Source of the DNA: Neodontobutis hainanensis
Lineage: Eukaryota > Chordata > Actinopteri > Gobiiformes > Odontobutidae
Assembly: GCA_024349245.1 (NCBI GenBank)
Contig: JALDNG010000383.1
Coordinates: forward strand, 1 to 64,000
Reading direction: 5' to 3'
DNA: 64,000 nt
Shown here: piece after piece, positions 36,857-46,574 of the stretch
Numbering within the stretch: position 1 is the first letter of the stretch
Layout of the letters: each line of letters begins with the position of its first letter
The notes under the pieces: generated by a model
Database searches by the model: none
What the model saw: only the letters and a program-made list of their open reading frames with translations
What the model was told of the DNA's origin: nothing
Program-made: the position numbers and the translations under genes

Positions 36857-37261
36857 TTAACTGTCTTGATTGTCAAGTTGTATCATCTTAAAATGAAATT
36901 GTTTTGGAGGATGAGCTGAGTAGAATTGATATTTAGGAGCATCACAAAAATTTTTCTTTTTAATGTACTCTAAGTTTTGGCATAAGGTGAAAAGTGAATC
37001 GATATTCAAAAGATTTACTCAGTACTCGAAAATGCTTTTAAATTTCCATTTCAAAAATTGGCCGATATCCCAAATGAACTGAATTTGACTCGGATTTTAA
37101 ATCATGGTTCATTCACAGCAAGAATTAAATTCGATCGATGGTTACAAGCTTTACACCCGTTAATGTCAGTCTAAAAATTAATCTATCGACTAAATGAAGG
37201 TGTGAAAACAATCTTTGAAATTATCGCGAATCGGATCGGCGATGGTAGGATTTGTCGCCAT
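36857..37261 (-). CDS. Candidate multi-exon gene, unidentified
   Basis: ATG at 37259-37261 in a strong context (aaaaATGGCG) opens exon 37210-37261 (MATNPTIADPIRDNFKD). A 20-nt GT-AG interval (37190-37209) leads in phase to DRLIFRLTLTGVKL. The terminal open frame 36857-37018 is 54 codons of protein-like sequence (CQNLEYIKKKNFCDAPKYQF, then AHPPKQFHFKMIQLDNQDS) ending in TAA. The middle connection has more than one solution (for example a 57-nt intron before SNSVHLGYRPIFEMEI). The plus-strand frame at 37.24-37.33 kb is antisense. No domain recognised. Confidence 0.4.
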
Positions 37262-38155
37262 TTTTATTCATCGCGTTGACCGAGAATCCCGAAGGTTATC
37301 TGCTTCAGCCGCTGATAAAAACGTATGAGTTTGTGATTTTTCTAAATCGAACGCGGATCATCCTTTTTGAAGATTATAATTTGAATGTAATTTAGAAAAA
37401 TGAATAAATAATTATCTTCCAGTATCTTTACCAGATAATTCTATTCTCACCTCTATCTAATCCTATGTCCATTATAGTATTTAGAAATTAACAATCAAAT
37501 CATAAATTGCTTACAAAGAATTGTCAGAGTACTGCGATGGCACTTAACCCAGAAGTCCGATCATAATAATAAAAGGTCGTAACTTGAAAAATAAAAATAA
37601 TCAGAGGCACATATTTTCGGCATCTATCTAAGATGGAAAATATGTTTAAATTTTATCCCTTCTTGTGGTACATTGTTCGGAAACAGTCTGCGAAGATAGA
37701 TTTCCATATTTTTGGGGGAATAACATAGTACATATTGTATACTTATTTCTGGGGAGGAGCGAAAACTGAAGTAAGAGACAAACTATTCGCACGAATTTTA
37801 TTATTTGCGCGATTGTCTTGACTGTCGGAAATTTTAAATCTCAGAAATCTCTTTCTATTTGTACAAGAATTCGATTTTTAAGTTTTTCGTAGATTTTTTG
37901 TTATCCATAGGAGCTAAATATTTTAAATAAAACACTTGACAAAATACAAAAATAATAGACATGCGCCATTTATGACTAAAAATGGCCTACTTCGAAAAGT
38001 AGTGTTTTGGCCATTTATTTAGAACTTTGATTCTGCCCAAGTAATTTTATGAATTACAGTAAACTCCTTTATCTATGTTGTATTATGTTTTAGAAGGTAG
38101 CCTATAGCGGGAGATAGGGGAGGATTGTATTTATGTATATGAAGCTCTATATCAT

Positions 38156-38292
38156 TTAGAAATGTCTTTTGAAAATTTTATAAGGATATATATGATAAGC
38201 CGAATTATTTTCTCTTAAGAGTATGATCATGAATACTTGCACCGTAAAAAGGCACGCTTTGACCGTCCATCCGCAGTTCCAATGTTCACCAT
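38156..38292 (-). CDS. Candidate two-exon small gene, 37 aa
   Basis: ATG at 38290-38292; exon 38237-38292 (MVNIGTADGRSKRAFLRCK), a 23-nt GT-AG intron (38214-38236), then exon 38156-38213 (ENNSAYHIYPYKIFKRHF) to TAA. A further open frame follows downstream (LNDIELHIHKYNPPLSP, about 38.07-38.17 kb). It may be the 3' part of the 38346-38619 gene immediately upstream. No family recognised; the plus strand also has open frames here. Confidence 0.3.
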
Positions 38293-38345
38293 GACATAAA
38301 TTTATTTTGTTTGATCAAAATTACTTGCTTAATATTATTAATTTT

Positions 38346-38619
38346 TTAACTCGTATTTCTATTCATCTTTGATCTGACCTTTGAGGGCGCATACTCCACA
38401 GCTATGCCAAATTCAATCACGTGTGTCATTTACTTTTCACTGGCTGCAGATCGATAGCCTCATATATAATAGGTAATCTTATTCGAAAGCCATCTTATAA
38501 ATATTTTCATTAGGTAAGACAAAAAAATCACTTTTAAATAGCCCAATGTTCATTTTAACTGAAACACAAAAAATAGAGTCAAGATTACTGAAACGCTTTG
38601 GAACAATGATTTTCAACAT
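38346..38619 (-). CDS. Candidate four-exon gene, 57 aa, unidentified
   Basis: Exons 38589-38619, 38532-38558, 38434-38493 and 38346-38401, with GT-AG introns of 30, 38 and 32 nt. The first intron ends in a pyrimidine-rich TTTCAG. All phases agree from ATG to TAA. The product begins MLKIIVPKRFIKMNIGLFK and later reads IYEAIDLQPVKTVEYAPSKV; it is basic toward its end. A 23-nt GT-AG interval at 38328-38350 would allow the frame to continue into the next candidate. Function unknown. The plus-strand 64-codon ORF 38546-38740 overlaps in antisense and is an alternative. Confidence 0.4.
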
Positions 38620-39002
38620 CTTAAAGAACTCAATTTCTCTCTATAAAAATTCAAAATTTCCCTTAATTTCTGATTTCAAACGTCATAATACCTACTTTCA
38701 AAATTCGCTGATTTTAAATGATTCTAGAATATGTATTTAAAATTAAAACTTGAATATATAGTGAATTTAAAGGCTATTTTGAATACAATTATATTTAAAA
38801 TATTTCCGTATATATTATAAATTTATTTAATTTTGGCTTAACGTTAAGATGTTTAATAATTAACCGTAAAATGAATTATTGATTTGCCGCGCTATCCTGC
38901 ATTCATAACCATCAGACAGCTTAAATTATTCAAATATGAAACATAAAATATAAATATTTTAATGAAACCTAAATTTTATTCTTAGCACTTAAAATTTGAC
39001 AG

Positions 39003-39315
39003 ATTTTAAACAGGATACGCGGACAATCGAAAAACCACGAAAATTTAATTCGATTAGTAACGATACAGTGATCAACATCTTTCACTGCACTGCTTTTTTC
39101 AAATTAATCGACCCAATTTTAGAATATAAACTTCCCTTGCAATATTTTTCAATCACAATGTCCAAAGGTTTTCTTCTCTATACAGTATATAGCTCGAGAC
39201 AAAGTTTAGAGGTGAAAGCCTTATTCATTACCAGTCCCCGGTGGTTAGTGAAAATGAAACAATGGTATATGCTGTTATTAAGGTCTCTCCGAAAATTAGT
39301 TTGATGCAAATATAA
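39003..39315 (+). CDS. Candidate gene, two 3' exons, 5' end missing
   Basis: An open frame from an acceptor (GACAG at 38998-39002, or AACAG ending 39013) to GAG at 39211, a 23-nt GT-AG intron (39212-39234), then exon 39235-39315 to TAA. Splicing replaces a hydrophobic unspliced tail with a better-looking end (SPVVSENETMVYAVIKVSPK). The upstream part reads KPRKFNSISNDTVINIF and EYKLPLQYFSITMSKG. The unspliced version is a 102-codon ORF. No ATG opens the frame, so a first exon is missing. No family recognised; it lies about 460 bp before TASP1 on the same strand. Confidence 0.45.
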
Positions 39316-39751
39316 CAAACTTGAAAATTATAAATTTAATTTTGCTTAATTTAACAACAAAACTTTATTATTCATCGATAAAATCATATAAACTCAAAAC
39401 CAGATGATTTGTTTAAGTTTGAATAATTGGTACTAAGTTAGTACCAACGATATTTATGGTCATAAAGAGTTTATATGCATTAAAAGAAAACTTATTTGAA
39501 TAGAAATAACCAAATTGAATTTATATCAATATCATAAAAATTTTCCGCCGTTGAATTCATTGAAAAATTTAACGACAAAACCATTCAAAACCAAACACTT
39601 ACAGAATAGTAATATGAAAATCTTTTGTTGAAAAATAAAATTAGATTTTTAATTATAAACAGCTCAAGGTATTGATTTCTGATTTTTAATTGTCTTAATT
39701 GAAGTTTTTACCGCCTTCGTAGTGAATAAAACACATATAAATTACTACGGT

Positions 39752-39759
39752 CATGCGCG
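39752..39759 (+). promoter_or_regulatory. CATGCGCG octamer just upstream of TASP1
   Basis: Exact octamer ending 20 nt before the proposed TASP1 start codon, so near the presumed transcription start or in the 5' leader. It is one of five exact copies in the window and resembles half of an NRF1 site. Confidence 0.4.
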
Positions 39760-39779
39760 AATGAGTTGTATATTACTTT

Positions 39780-40852
39780 ATGATAGCACTGCACCTTGGT
39801 TTAGGAGAATATCCGAACTACGATTCTTTATCTAAGTTATTCGAATCGTTTTCGAATGAAATTTGTCAAAAGTTTGTCACACAGATCGAACAGGGTTCCC
39901 CCTCGATTGATGTTGCATGCGATGCTGTAACGATGCTGGAAGATTTGTATGCTCGAGTTCTTTAAACTTAGTAAATACACGAATGCAGGAGTAGGGAGTT
40001 CCCTGACGTCAGAGGGGATAGTGGAAATGGAAGCCGCGGTAATGGAGGGCGCTTCGAATTTGTTTGGTGGAGTGAGTTGCATTAGAAACTACCGCAATCC
40101 AATTCAGATAGCAAAAATTATTTTAAACGAGCAAAAGAATAAAAGTCAAGCTGGATTCATCAGACCGCAACACCTGTCCGGAATAGGCGCAGAGGATTTC
40201 GCAAGATCTCATTCAATGATACCTTTTGACGCTCAGAAACTAATCACCGAAACTTCAACCAAAACTTACAAAAAATATAAATTGATAATGGAAAGTGAAG
40301 TATTTAGCTTTTTTTTTATCAAAGGCATCTAGTCGTAAAAATTGCGGTGACACAGTCGGGGCAGTTTGCTACGACATGCATGGAAATTTGTCGGTTGCCG
40401 CATCATCCGGCGGTATAACATGTCGCCATGAAGGCCGCATTGGCCACGTTTCTCTCCCTTCAGGAAGCGGTGTCTGGGTCGATAAAAAAGCGCGCATTGC
40501 CATGTGTACAACCGGCTTGGGTGAACTTCTTGCACGAGACTGCACTGCAAAAAATTTATGCCAACTGTTCTACGAAGAATCCAATACTTCTGTATCTCAA
40601 CGAGCTAAAAATTACTTTGGTCTTATGGAATCGCAATATCCAATCAACTGGCCCAACGACGTCGGAGCTTTGGGTTTACAAGTTAAAGAAGATGGGTGTA
40701 TTAGAGTCATATCGTGTTTATCAAATTTGAAACTACTGGTCGCTCATTGCTCAATTAAATCTTCACCTACAGTCAAATTGGTTACAAACAGAAAATATTA
40801 TTCAGAAGCGCCCATGATTGAAGAATGGTTTGTACCTCAGCCTTCTTTATAG
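39780..40852 (+). CDS. TASP1: Taspase-1, threonine aspartase
   Basis: Taspase-1 is an Ntn-hydrolase of the asparaginase-2 family that cleaves itself and then nuclear substrates such as MLL-type and TFIIA proteins after aspartate. Three exons: 39780-39946, 39972-40299 and 40325-40852, giving 340 aa. Both introns are 25 nt, GT-AG. Splicing restores LEDFKYTNAGVGS, matching the family's LED..TNAGMGS, and joins to the CGDTVGAVCYD active-site block, whose Thr175 is the expected nucleophile. Also seen: AASSGGITCRHEGRIGHV (about 191-208) and CTTGLGELL. The protein starts almost directly at the first strand (ALHLGLGEY), lacking the roughly 40-residue leader of the human enzyme (420 aa); an upstream exon is possible but a stop lies 18 nt before the ATG. 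The loop before Thr175 is also shorter. Other-frame and antisense ORFs are shadows. Confidence 0.95.
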
Positions 40853-40936
40853 TTTAAGAGAATTTCTTACGATATTTATGCTTTCTCTGTACATACACAT
40901 GTCATGAAAAATTCAGAGTTTGTAACTTATTTGAAG

Positions 40937-40942
40937 AATAAA
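40937..40942 (+). terminator. Poly(A) signal of TASP1
   Basis: AATAAA 85 nt after the TASP1 stop, followed by a T-rich stretch. Confidence 0.6.
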
Positions 40943-40949
40943 TATTTTA

Positions 40950-41459
40950 CCTTTTTTTATTTTTCTGTTTAGTTTTCAAAGAAATCCTATATTTTCATTA
41001 AAGTTGTTCGTATATTCTAATTTTCTAAAGTAAACAATTTTTATCGGAAAATTTCAGTTTATACCATAAAAAAATAGTGAATATGGAAATTATTTATTTT
41101 ATTCTTATACCATGAATTTTAAGTCAAAATCTAAATGTCCCAAAAAGAAGTTATTTGAAGTCCTGACAACCTTGTGATTATATTATATCACCACACTTAT
41201 GTAATTAAATTTTTTTATTTTCATACCAAAACTTTTATTTTTCATTTTTTCTATTTTAAAATATTTAAAACTAATTTTTCATATTTTTAAAAATAATTTA
41301 TCTGAAATGACTTACAAATGCCAATATACGATTCTCGTTGACGTTAATCGAATAAAAAATTTTAACGTAAAATAATAAGTGTGCTTTCTGTGGAAAGTTG
41401 AAGATTTAGTTCTGCTTTAGATCATGACCGCCTTTGAAATTTTATTATTTTAATGATCG
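40950..41459. other. Intergenic, no feature seen
   Basis: AT-rich spacer between TASP1 and the retroelement. Confidence 0.5.
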
Positions 41460-41530
41460 TGTAACAATACAGAATATTCTGTTCTCTTATGTCCACGTGC
41501 CCAGATTCGAGCTTTTTCGTGTCTCTTTCA
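41460..41530 (-). repeat. Terminal repeat (3' side of retroelement)
   Basis: About 71 bp, TG...CA on the minus strand, matching 45498-45568 at roughly seven bases in ten. It follows a purine-rich tract. If these are complete LTRs they are unusually short; they may instead be the conserved core of decayed longer LTRs. Confidence 0.5.
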
Positions 41531-41804
41531 TCATTCTCCTCTTCGTCAAATATGTTTTAAGCTGACACTCTTTCAAGTACTTATCATATGGATGCTGTGG
41601 TGCTTTCCTTTGTATTGTGGATATTCTTAGAGTGGTTGGTGTCTATTAAACCTGACCCTGATTTTGCGAATCCTCATCTGATTCTTGGTAGGACTTTGAG
41701 GTTACCTTTAGTTGGCCTTTGCCTGACTCTATTGAAATTTTCGATAGATGATCCTGAACGTCGGAGTTGTTTTCGTTTCGGATATGAGGTTCGTTGCGAT
41801 CCGA

Positions 41805-42960
41805 TCAGTCTGGCATCAGTTCATCTAGCACAGTATTTTGATGTATATCGGCATCGTTTTCACTTGTATAACGCACCTCAAGATGATCTGCATGCTTTGG
41901 TTTGACTTTAACGTCTACCTTAACCTCATACGATTGCTCACCAAGACGTCTCAGTATCGTTCCGCTGTGGTAACCCGGTTCGAGCTCGTTCTTTATCCAC
42001 GTAGGTTGTCAAACTAGAATACCCTCAGCTTTGCGTGCCGATCATGATATTCCGTTTGCATTTGAACTGCTCCGCTGGTGTTATCATTGATATCAGGGAG
42101 TGTGCTGTCAAGCAGCGTCTTAAGTCGACGAACTAGCATCATGTCCGAGTTGTTCGTTGAGTCGTCGCTGATGGTGTTTCTGTACCAGTAAAAAATAACG
42201 CGTAGACGTTTGAATATTTGGTTCATATTTTCAATTTTTGTATTTATTCTGGATAATTACGAATTACCCTCTCAACCTGCCCCTTAGTTCTAGAGTGGTA
42301 CGTGCTCGATTTAGCATGAATAATTCCATAATTGTGACAAAAATTGTCGAACCCATCTGAACTTATTTGACTGCCCTTTTCTGGAACGAACTGTTTTTGA
42401 TTACCAAATCTTGCGAACATGTCTAATAGACAACTTATTGTCGTACAACTGGTGAAGACCCGTACTATATCGATTCTAGTCTGTTTTGAAAAAGAATATA
42501 TTTTACCAACTAATAGAAACCGTAAATTTTATCTGATAGATGCTCAGTGCTATCCCAGGATCGATTGGTTATTAACTATGGTAGGATCGGCGATTCCACA
42601 AGTTTCCGAGCATTTGCCTGGCATATCGAACATTGTTGAACCACAATCTGAATCTCTTTAAACAACTATGGTTACCAAACATAATATCTGGTTATCTCTT
42701 TTATGGAATGTGTTCCATGGTAGTTGTTATGTTAACAACTTACAATGTCAGATCTACGATTCTGTCTTGATATAGTTGCATGTCTTCCTCTATACTTTTT
42801 GTGTTTCTTATATAAAAAATTGTTTATTCGTTGTTTTGCAGACCGCAGTCGAGAGGGTTTTACTAATTTCAGTTAGTTCTCTATCTTGGAGATCGAGGTG
42901 CATTTGGTTGACTTCTAAGCTATCCTTGGTTTATCAACCGCAAATGGAGATACTATGAAC
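41805..42960 (-). pseudogene. Integrase remnant of retroelement
   Basis: The C-terminal part reads TEYHDRHAKLRVF and then a frame with SGTILRRLGEQSYEVKV to a TGA at 41805-41807, typical of gypsy integrases. Upstream, the core keeps NYGIIHAKSSTYHSRTKGQV with the last catalytic Glu next in line, but the second catalytic Asp position reads Glu (VPEKG instead of a V-x-D-N-G type site). Stops and frameshifts are present. Plus-strand ORFs at 41588-41905 and 42419-42661 are antisense shadows. Confidence 0.75.
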
Positions 42961-42969
42961 CTGATGTTC

Positions 42970-44110
42970 CCAGTTAAGATACTCTTTGTGTCCATATTAA
43001 AGGCAACCTTGAGAGAACATTAGCTATTGGGTTATTTTTATTTTGAACGTATGAAATTTCGTAATTATAAGAATATAGAAATATTCTCCGACTTATGAGT
43101 CGATTGAAATTGTGTTCGAAAGATCTTTGTACGAACCGAAAATTCACTGAAAGGGTTTATGATCCTTCTTGTAAAACATGCATAATCACGCCTCAATCCT
43201 CACAGCTGACGCGTATGTGTCTATAATGATGAGCAATTTTTCGTCAAAATGCATAAAGGTACCAGTTGAAGCTAAGGTGTTCTTTATTTTCTCACAAAGA
43301 ATCTGCAAGCTGTCGATCCACTGCCAAAGAGTGTTCTTAATCAATACGTCGTATAATGGTCTGATTTTGGCCTGTAACATCGGTAAAAATTTGCTATAAA
43401 AGCTTATTGATACCAGAAAAGCCTTGAGCTATGTTACATTAGATGGGGAGGGAAGGTTAAATTTCTGGTTTTACTCGTTTTTGATTGGCTTGATACCCTC
43501 TGTTCGTTGATCTCATGCAACAAGTAGCTTACTTCCTTAAAAAAAAAATTTGTCTATTTTCAATGTAATGTTAAACTGATCATTCAAGAGAAAGCTTTTA
43601 AAAGGTTCGTCCTATGTTCTTCATCATCTCATCTTGTTACAGCTATCTCATCAATGTATGACACGACGAGCGGAACATCGCATAATACCCCATCTATAAA
43701 ATTTTGAACAATTGCCCGTCCAGCTGAAATTCCTTACTGCAAACGTTTTTACTTGTAAAATCCTAAGTGTGATGAAGTAGTGGGGAGTTTGGAAGGGGCT
43801 TCGTCTTGAGGTATCTGGAGAGAGGCGTCTTTCAAGTCAATCACAGATAATTCTTTCAACCCTTTATTACAAACATGACGTCATTTAATGAAGGCAGAGG
43901 ATAGGGAAGGAAATCCAAATATTTATTTTTACCCTGTAACCTCCAAAAGTATAGATTCTTCTTTTACGCTTCTATTTACAAACGATCGGGGATGATCATG
44001 TGACTAGTTCTGATACTTTTATTTTTTCCAAGATACCATCTCTATAAAGCCTTGTAATTTCTTATTGAACTTTTTCTCGCACTGAATATGGAAAATTTGG
44101 AGCCTTGAAT
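42970..44110 (-). pseudogene. Reverse transcriptase and RNase H remnant
   Basis: N-terminal RT (PYSVREKV, then a YRDGILEKI-like segment), the catalytic region with YIDE instead of the usual Y-x-D-D, the connection domain (ORF 43186-43380, RPLYDVLIKN...) and an RNase H end (YNYEISYVQNKNN, then VLSRLPL). Several in-frame stops occur. The changed catalytic Asp and the stops show that it is non-functional. Confidence 0.8.
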
Positions 44111-44489
44111 ATTTTTAAGGTTGTATCTGGTCTTATCGCAATAGAGCCCTTATAACCCGTGATTCCTTCTGTATTAGTCTCTCATACCTCAGGAAACGTA
44201 AATGGTAACTCAGACATGTATTTTTTGTTCACCTCGAATGGATCTTATCAGTTGATACTTCCGGATTTACAGAGTGCTTCGAACAACTTAATCCCCAGCA
44301 TTCGTTGATCGTCAACCGATTTAACAATGATAGTGAGGCTAAACTCACCCGAGTCTCCCCTTAAGCTGATCATAGCAAAGCCGAGTGTATGAATAACATT
44401 GTTGAAGTATCCCCTCAACAGGCCAAAAGGCGTCAGAGCTTTTTCCCCAGCCTGATTCTTAACTTAGAGCCAGGTACAGGATACTGAAA

Positions 44490-44810
44490 CACCGGAATCA
44501 ATTGTTATGATTATCGGGTGACCATTTATGTATACCTTGCCCTTATAACCAGGATTAATGTTGATACTTTCAAGCATATTGTCAAACAGTTAGAACGAAC
44601 AACAGGATACTGAGAATCAAGATTATCGGTTGATATAAGATTTACTTTATTGTTTTGAATGTTCTCGATGAATGTGCCAACTCTCATGCAATTCATTCTA
44701 TAATGCCACATTTTTTAGCATTTGAAACAGTTTACCTTCGATGCTGGACAGGTATTGGCACTTTTATGTTTCCCTCGGCTGCATCTGAGGCAAGAGATTG
44801 TCGGATCCAA
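44490..44810 (-). pseudogene. Nucleocapsid and protease remnant
   Basis: Two Cys/His blocks (CLRCSRGKHKSANTC and FKC...HYRMNC) resemble the gag zinc knuckles, followed by an aspartic protease site (ITIDSGVSVS). A stop interrupts the second knuckle. The 61-codon minus ORF 44526-44711 is a fragment of this. Confidence 0.7.
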
Positions 44811-45497
44811 ACGTGTCGATTGTCTGGCGTGCGAAACCTGCCCTCTAGTTGTTGATTTCGACTGAACCGCGAATACACTCACTCACTCCTGCGTTCTCCT
44901 CATTTAAGCGAAGAGTGTACCACCCGTATGTTAAACTTGGAGTCCTCCAAATCTTTGGCTGTTTCCGTGGTCTCAATCAAATTAACCTTAACCGACGAAA
45001 ATCGACTTAATATCTCCCCTGGGATCTCCCTATTTCTCCGCCCTGTATGAGTTTACCTCGAGATCGATGCTCAATTGTCCACTTAAAAGCACACTTCTAA
45101 TCCAATGTACTTAATCTGTCAGGAAAGTCGTCTACGGTTTTGTCATTCTCGAAGATTTCCCTATTAAAGATATATCGCTGGTATTACGCGTTCGTCTTTT
45201 TCTCGAGCTTGCTCAACAGGAACTCATTGACTTCCTCGTATCCTGTTCCTCACAGTCTCGGTTTGGAAAATTCTTAAAGACGGACCTGAGGTATTATGCC
45301 ACAATATTCTTTAACAACAGGTTCTTTCCTCATTGCACCCATCTCTCCCTGTACAACCCCTCCACTCGAAGAGCCAGTTAGGATTTATTGATGTGACAGA
45401 CACATTTTTCTGTGTTTACGACGAATCTTTCAAATAGGAGCGCCCTGACAGTCACAAGTGGCCAATTGCTCTCCTTCGAGTTCTCCTCTTCGTCGCA

Positions 45498-45568
45498 TGT
45501 GACACAACAGAGTATTCTATTCTCCAATGTCCCTGTACTCTGACTCGTGCTTTCTCGTATCCCTTACA
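45498..45568 (-). repeat. Terminal repeat (5' side of retroelement)
   Basis: Partner of 41460-41530, same orientation. A TATAAAA box (minus strand, about 45.58-45.59 kb) lies a few bases upstream of its TG, so the real LTR may extend further out than the similarity that I can see. Confidence 0.5.
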
Positions 45569-45619
45569 GGCCGAAATAAAGTTTTATACCTCACGATTCT
45601 GAGTTTCTTCACTTTTTCA

Positions 45620-46480
45620 ATGATCACTACGTAGGAACTCACGAGGCGCCAAGAAGTCAGGATAGTTTATTGTTTTGAAAAATTTGTTACAAAAATCATG
45701 AAAAGGCACAAAAAAACATGAATGTACTCTCTAGCTTAAAAATAATGTCGTAATCTTGCTTATGAATTTATTTTTAAACGAATATTGAATTAATCTGATG
45801 AAAAATACGGATTATCTCAGTTTTAAATATTAAATAAATCCCTTAAATTCAAACGCAGAAGCATAAAATTCTCTGATGGTTTTAAAATTTCCACGTTTTG
45901 GATTCTTAAAGTTAAAATGAATCATAAAAAACTCATTCTGAAATGTCCATATCTTTTGTTCTCTCGCTTTTTCCTCAAAGTAAAACTCTTTTCCTGTTAT
46001 TCGATGATTTTAATAGTTTAAAATCTCTTGCTTCGGGTGAAGCATGCTTCTCCGTATCTTTATTAAACAGTTAAAACGTTTACACATTTTACGAAGTTAT
46101 CCATAATTCAAAAGTAAATATTAAATTTAATGAAAGCCTAAAATTACGTTAAAAAATCACCCAAAACTTTAAGGAATGCTAAATATACAACTAATTTTAT
46201 TTAAAATGTTTTTAGACACCCTGCAAACCACAAAAAGTCTAAACTCAATACTTGATAACTGCGCATGTTCGCGGATATCGTAAATAAAAGTCTTGAGGTG
46301 GCCGGTCCTTTATGGATTAAAATCATTCATCCCCCTACTTTTATTGCAAATGTGTTTATTTTTTAACTGTGTTATTCGCACCAGTTATTCCTTTCTGCCG
46401 TTTTGAGTTGACATAATATGCTGTTTTATTTTATCGTTCGAAAAAGATATTTACTACGTCCTATCCAATGTAACAGGTGT
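45620..46480. other. Intergenic, no gene seen
   Basis: AT-rich spacer between the retroelement and the 3' end of CDC50. A TGCGCATG word occurs at 46260-46267. Confidence 0.5.
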
Positions 46481-46488
46481 ATATCAAT

Positions 46489-46494
46489 TTTATT
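46489..46494 (-). terminator. Poly(A) signal of CDC50 gene
   Basis: AATAAA on the minus strand, about 80 nt past the stop codon at 46575. Confidence 0.5.
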
Positions 46495-46574
46495 CTAAAT
46501 GTAACGAAAAATGAAAAATGACATGATACGTAAATACAAGTTCAAAATTTCTGGGGAAATGTTTGAAATAATAA

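Larger units (their letters stand above)
41460..45568 (-). mobile_element. Degenerate Ty3/gypsy-type retroelement
   Basis: The G+C content is clearly above the flanks. In minus-strand order I can follow a nucleocapsid with two zinc-knuckle-like blocks (about 44.81-44.68 kb), an aspartic protease site with Asp-Ser-Gly (about 44.50 kb), reverse transcriptase (about 44.11-43.5 kb, including PYSVREKV), the RT connection/RNase H (about 43.44-42.97 kb, ending in VLSRLP) and integrase (about 42.9-41.8 kb). Near-identical segments of about 71 bp beginning TG and ending CA lie at each end (41460-41530 and 45498-45568, roughly 70% identical by eye). A purine tract (GAAGAGGAGAA) abuts the 3' one. Many stops and frameshifts make the copy inactive. 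A TATAAAA lies just outside the 5' repeat. Confidence 0.85.

Noticed and set aside
40329..40730. Two extra ORFs within TASP1 exon 3
   Set aside because: Antisense and alternative-frame shadows of a clearly conserved exon.
41588..41905. 105-codon plus-strand ORF
   Set aside because: Antisense to the integrase C-terminus on the minus strand.
42419..43399. Several plus-strand ORFs of 60-80 codons
   Set aside because: Antisense to integrase and RNase H/RT remnants.
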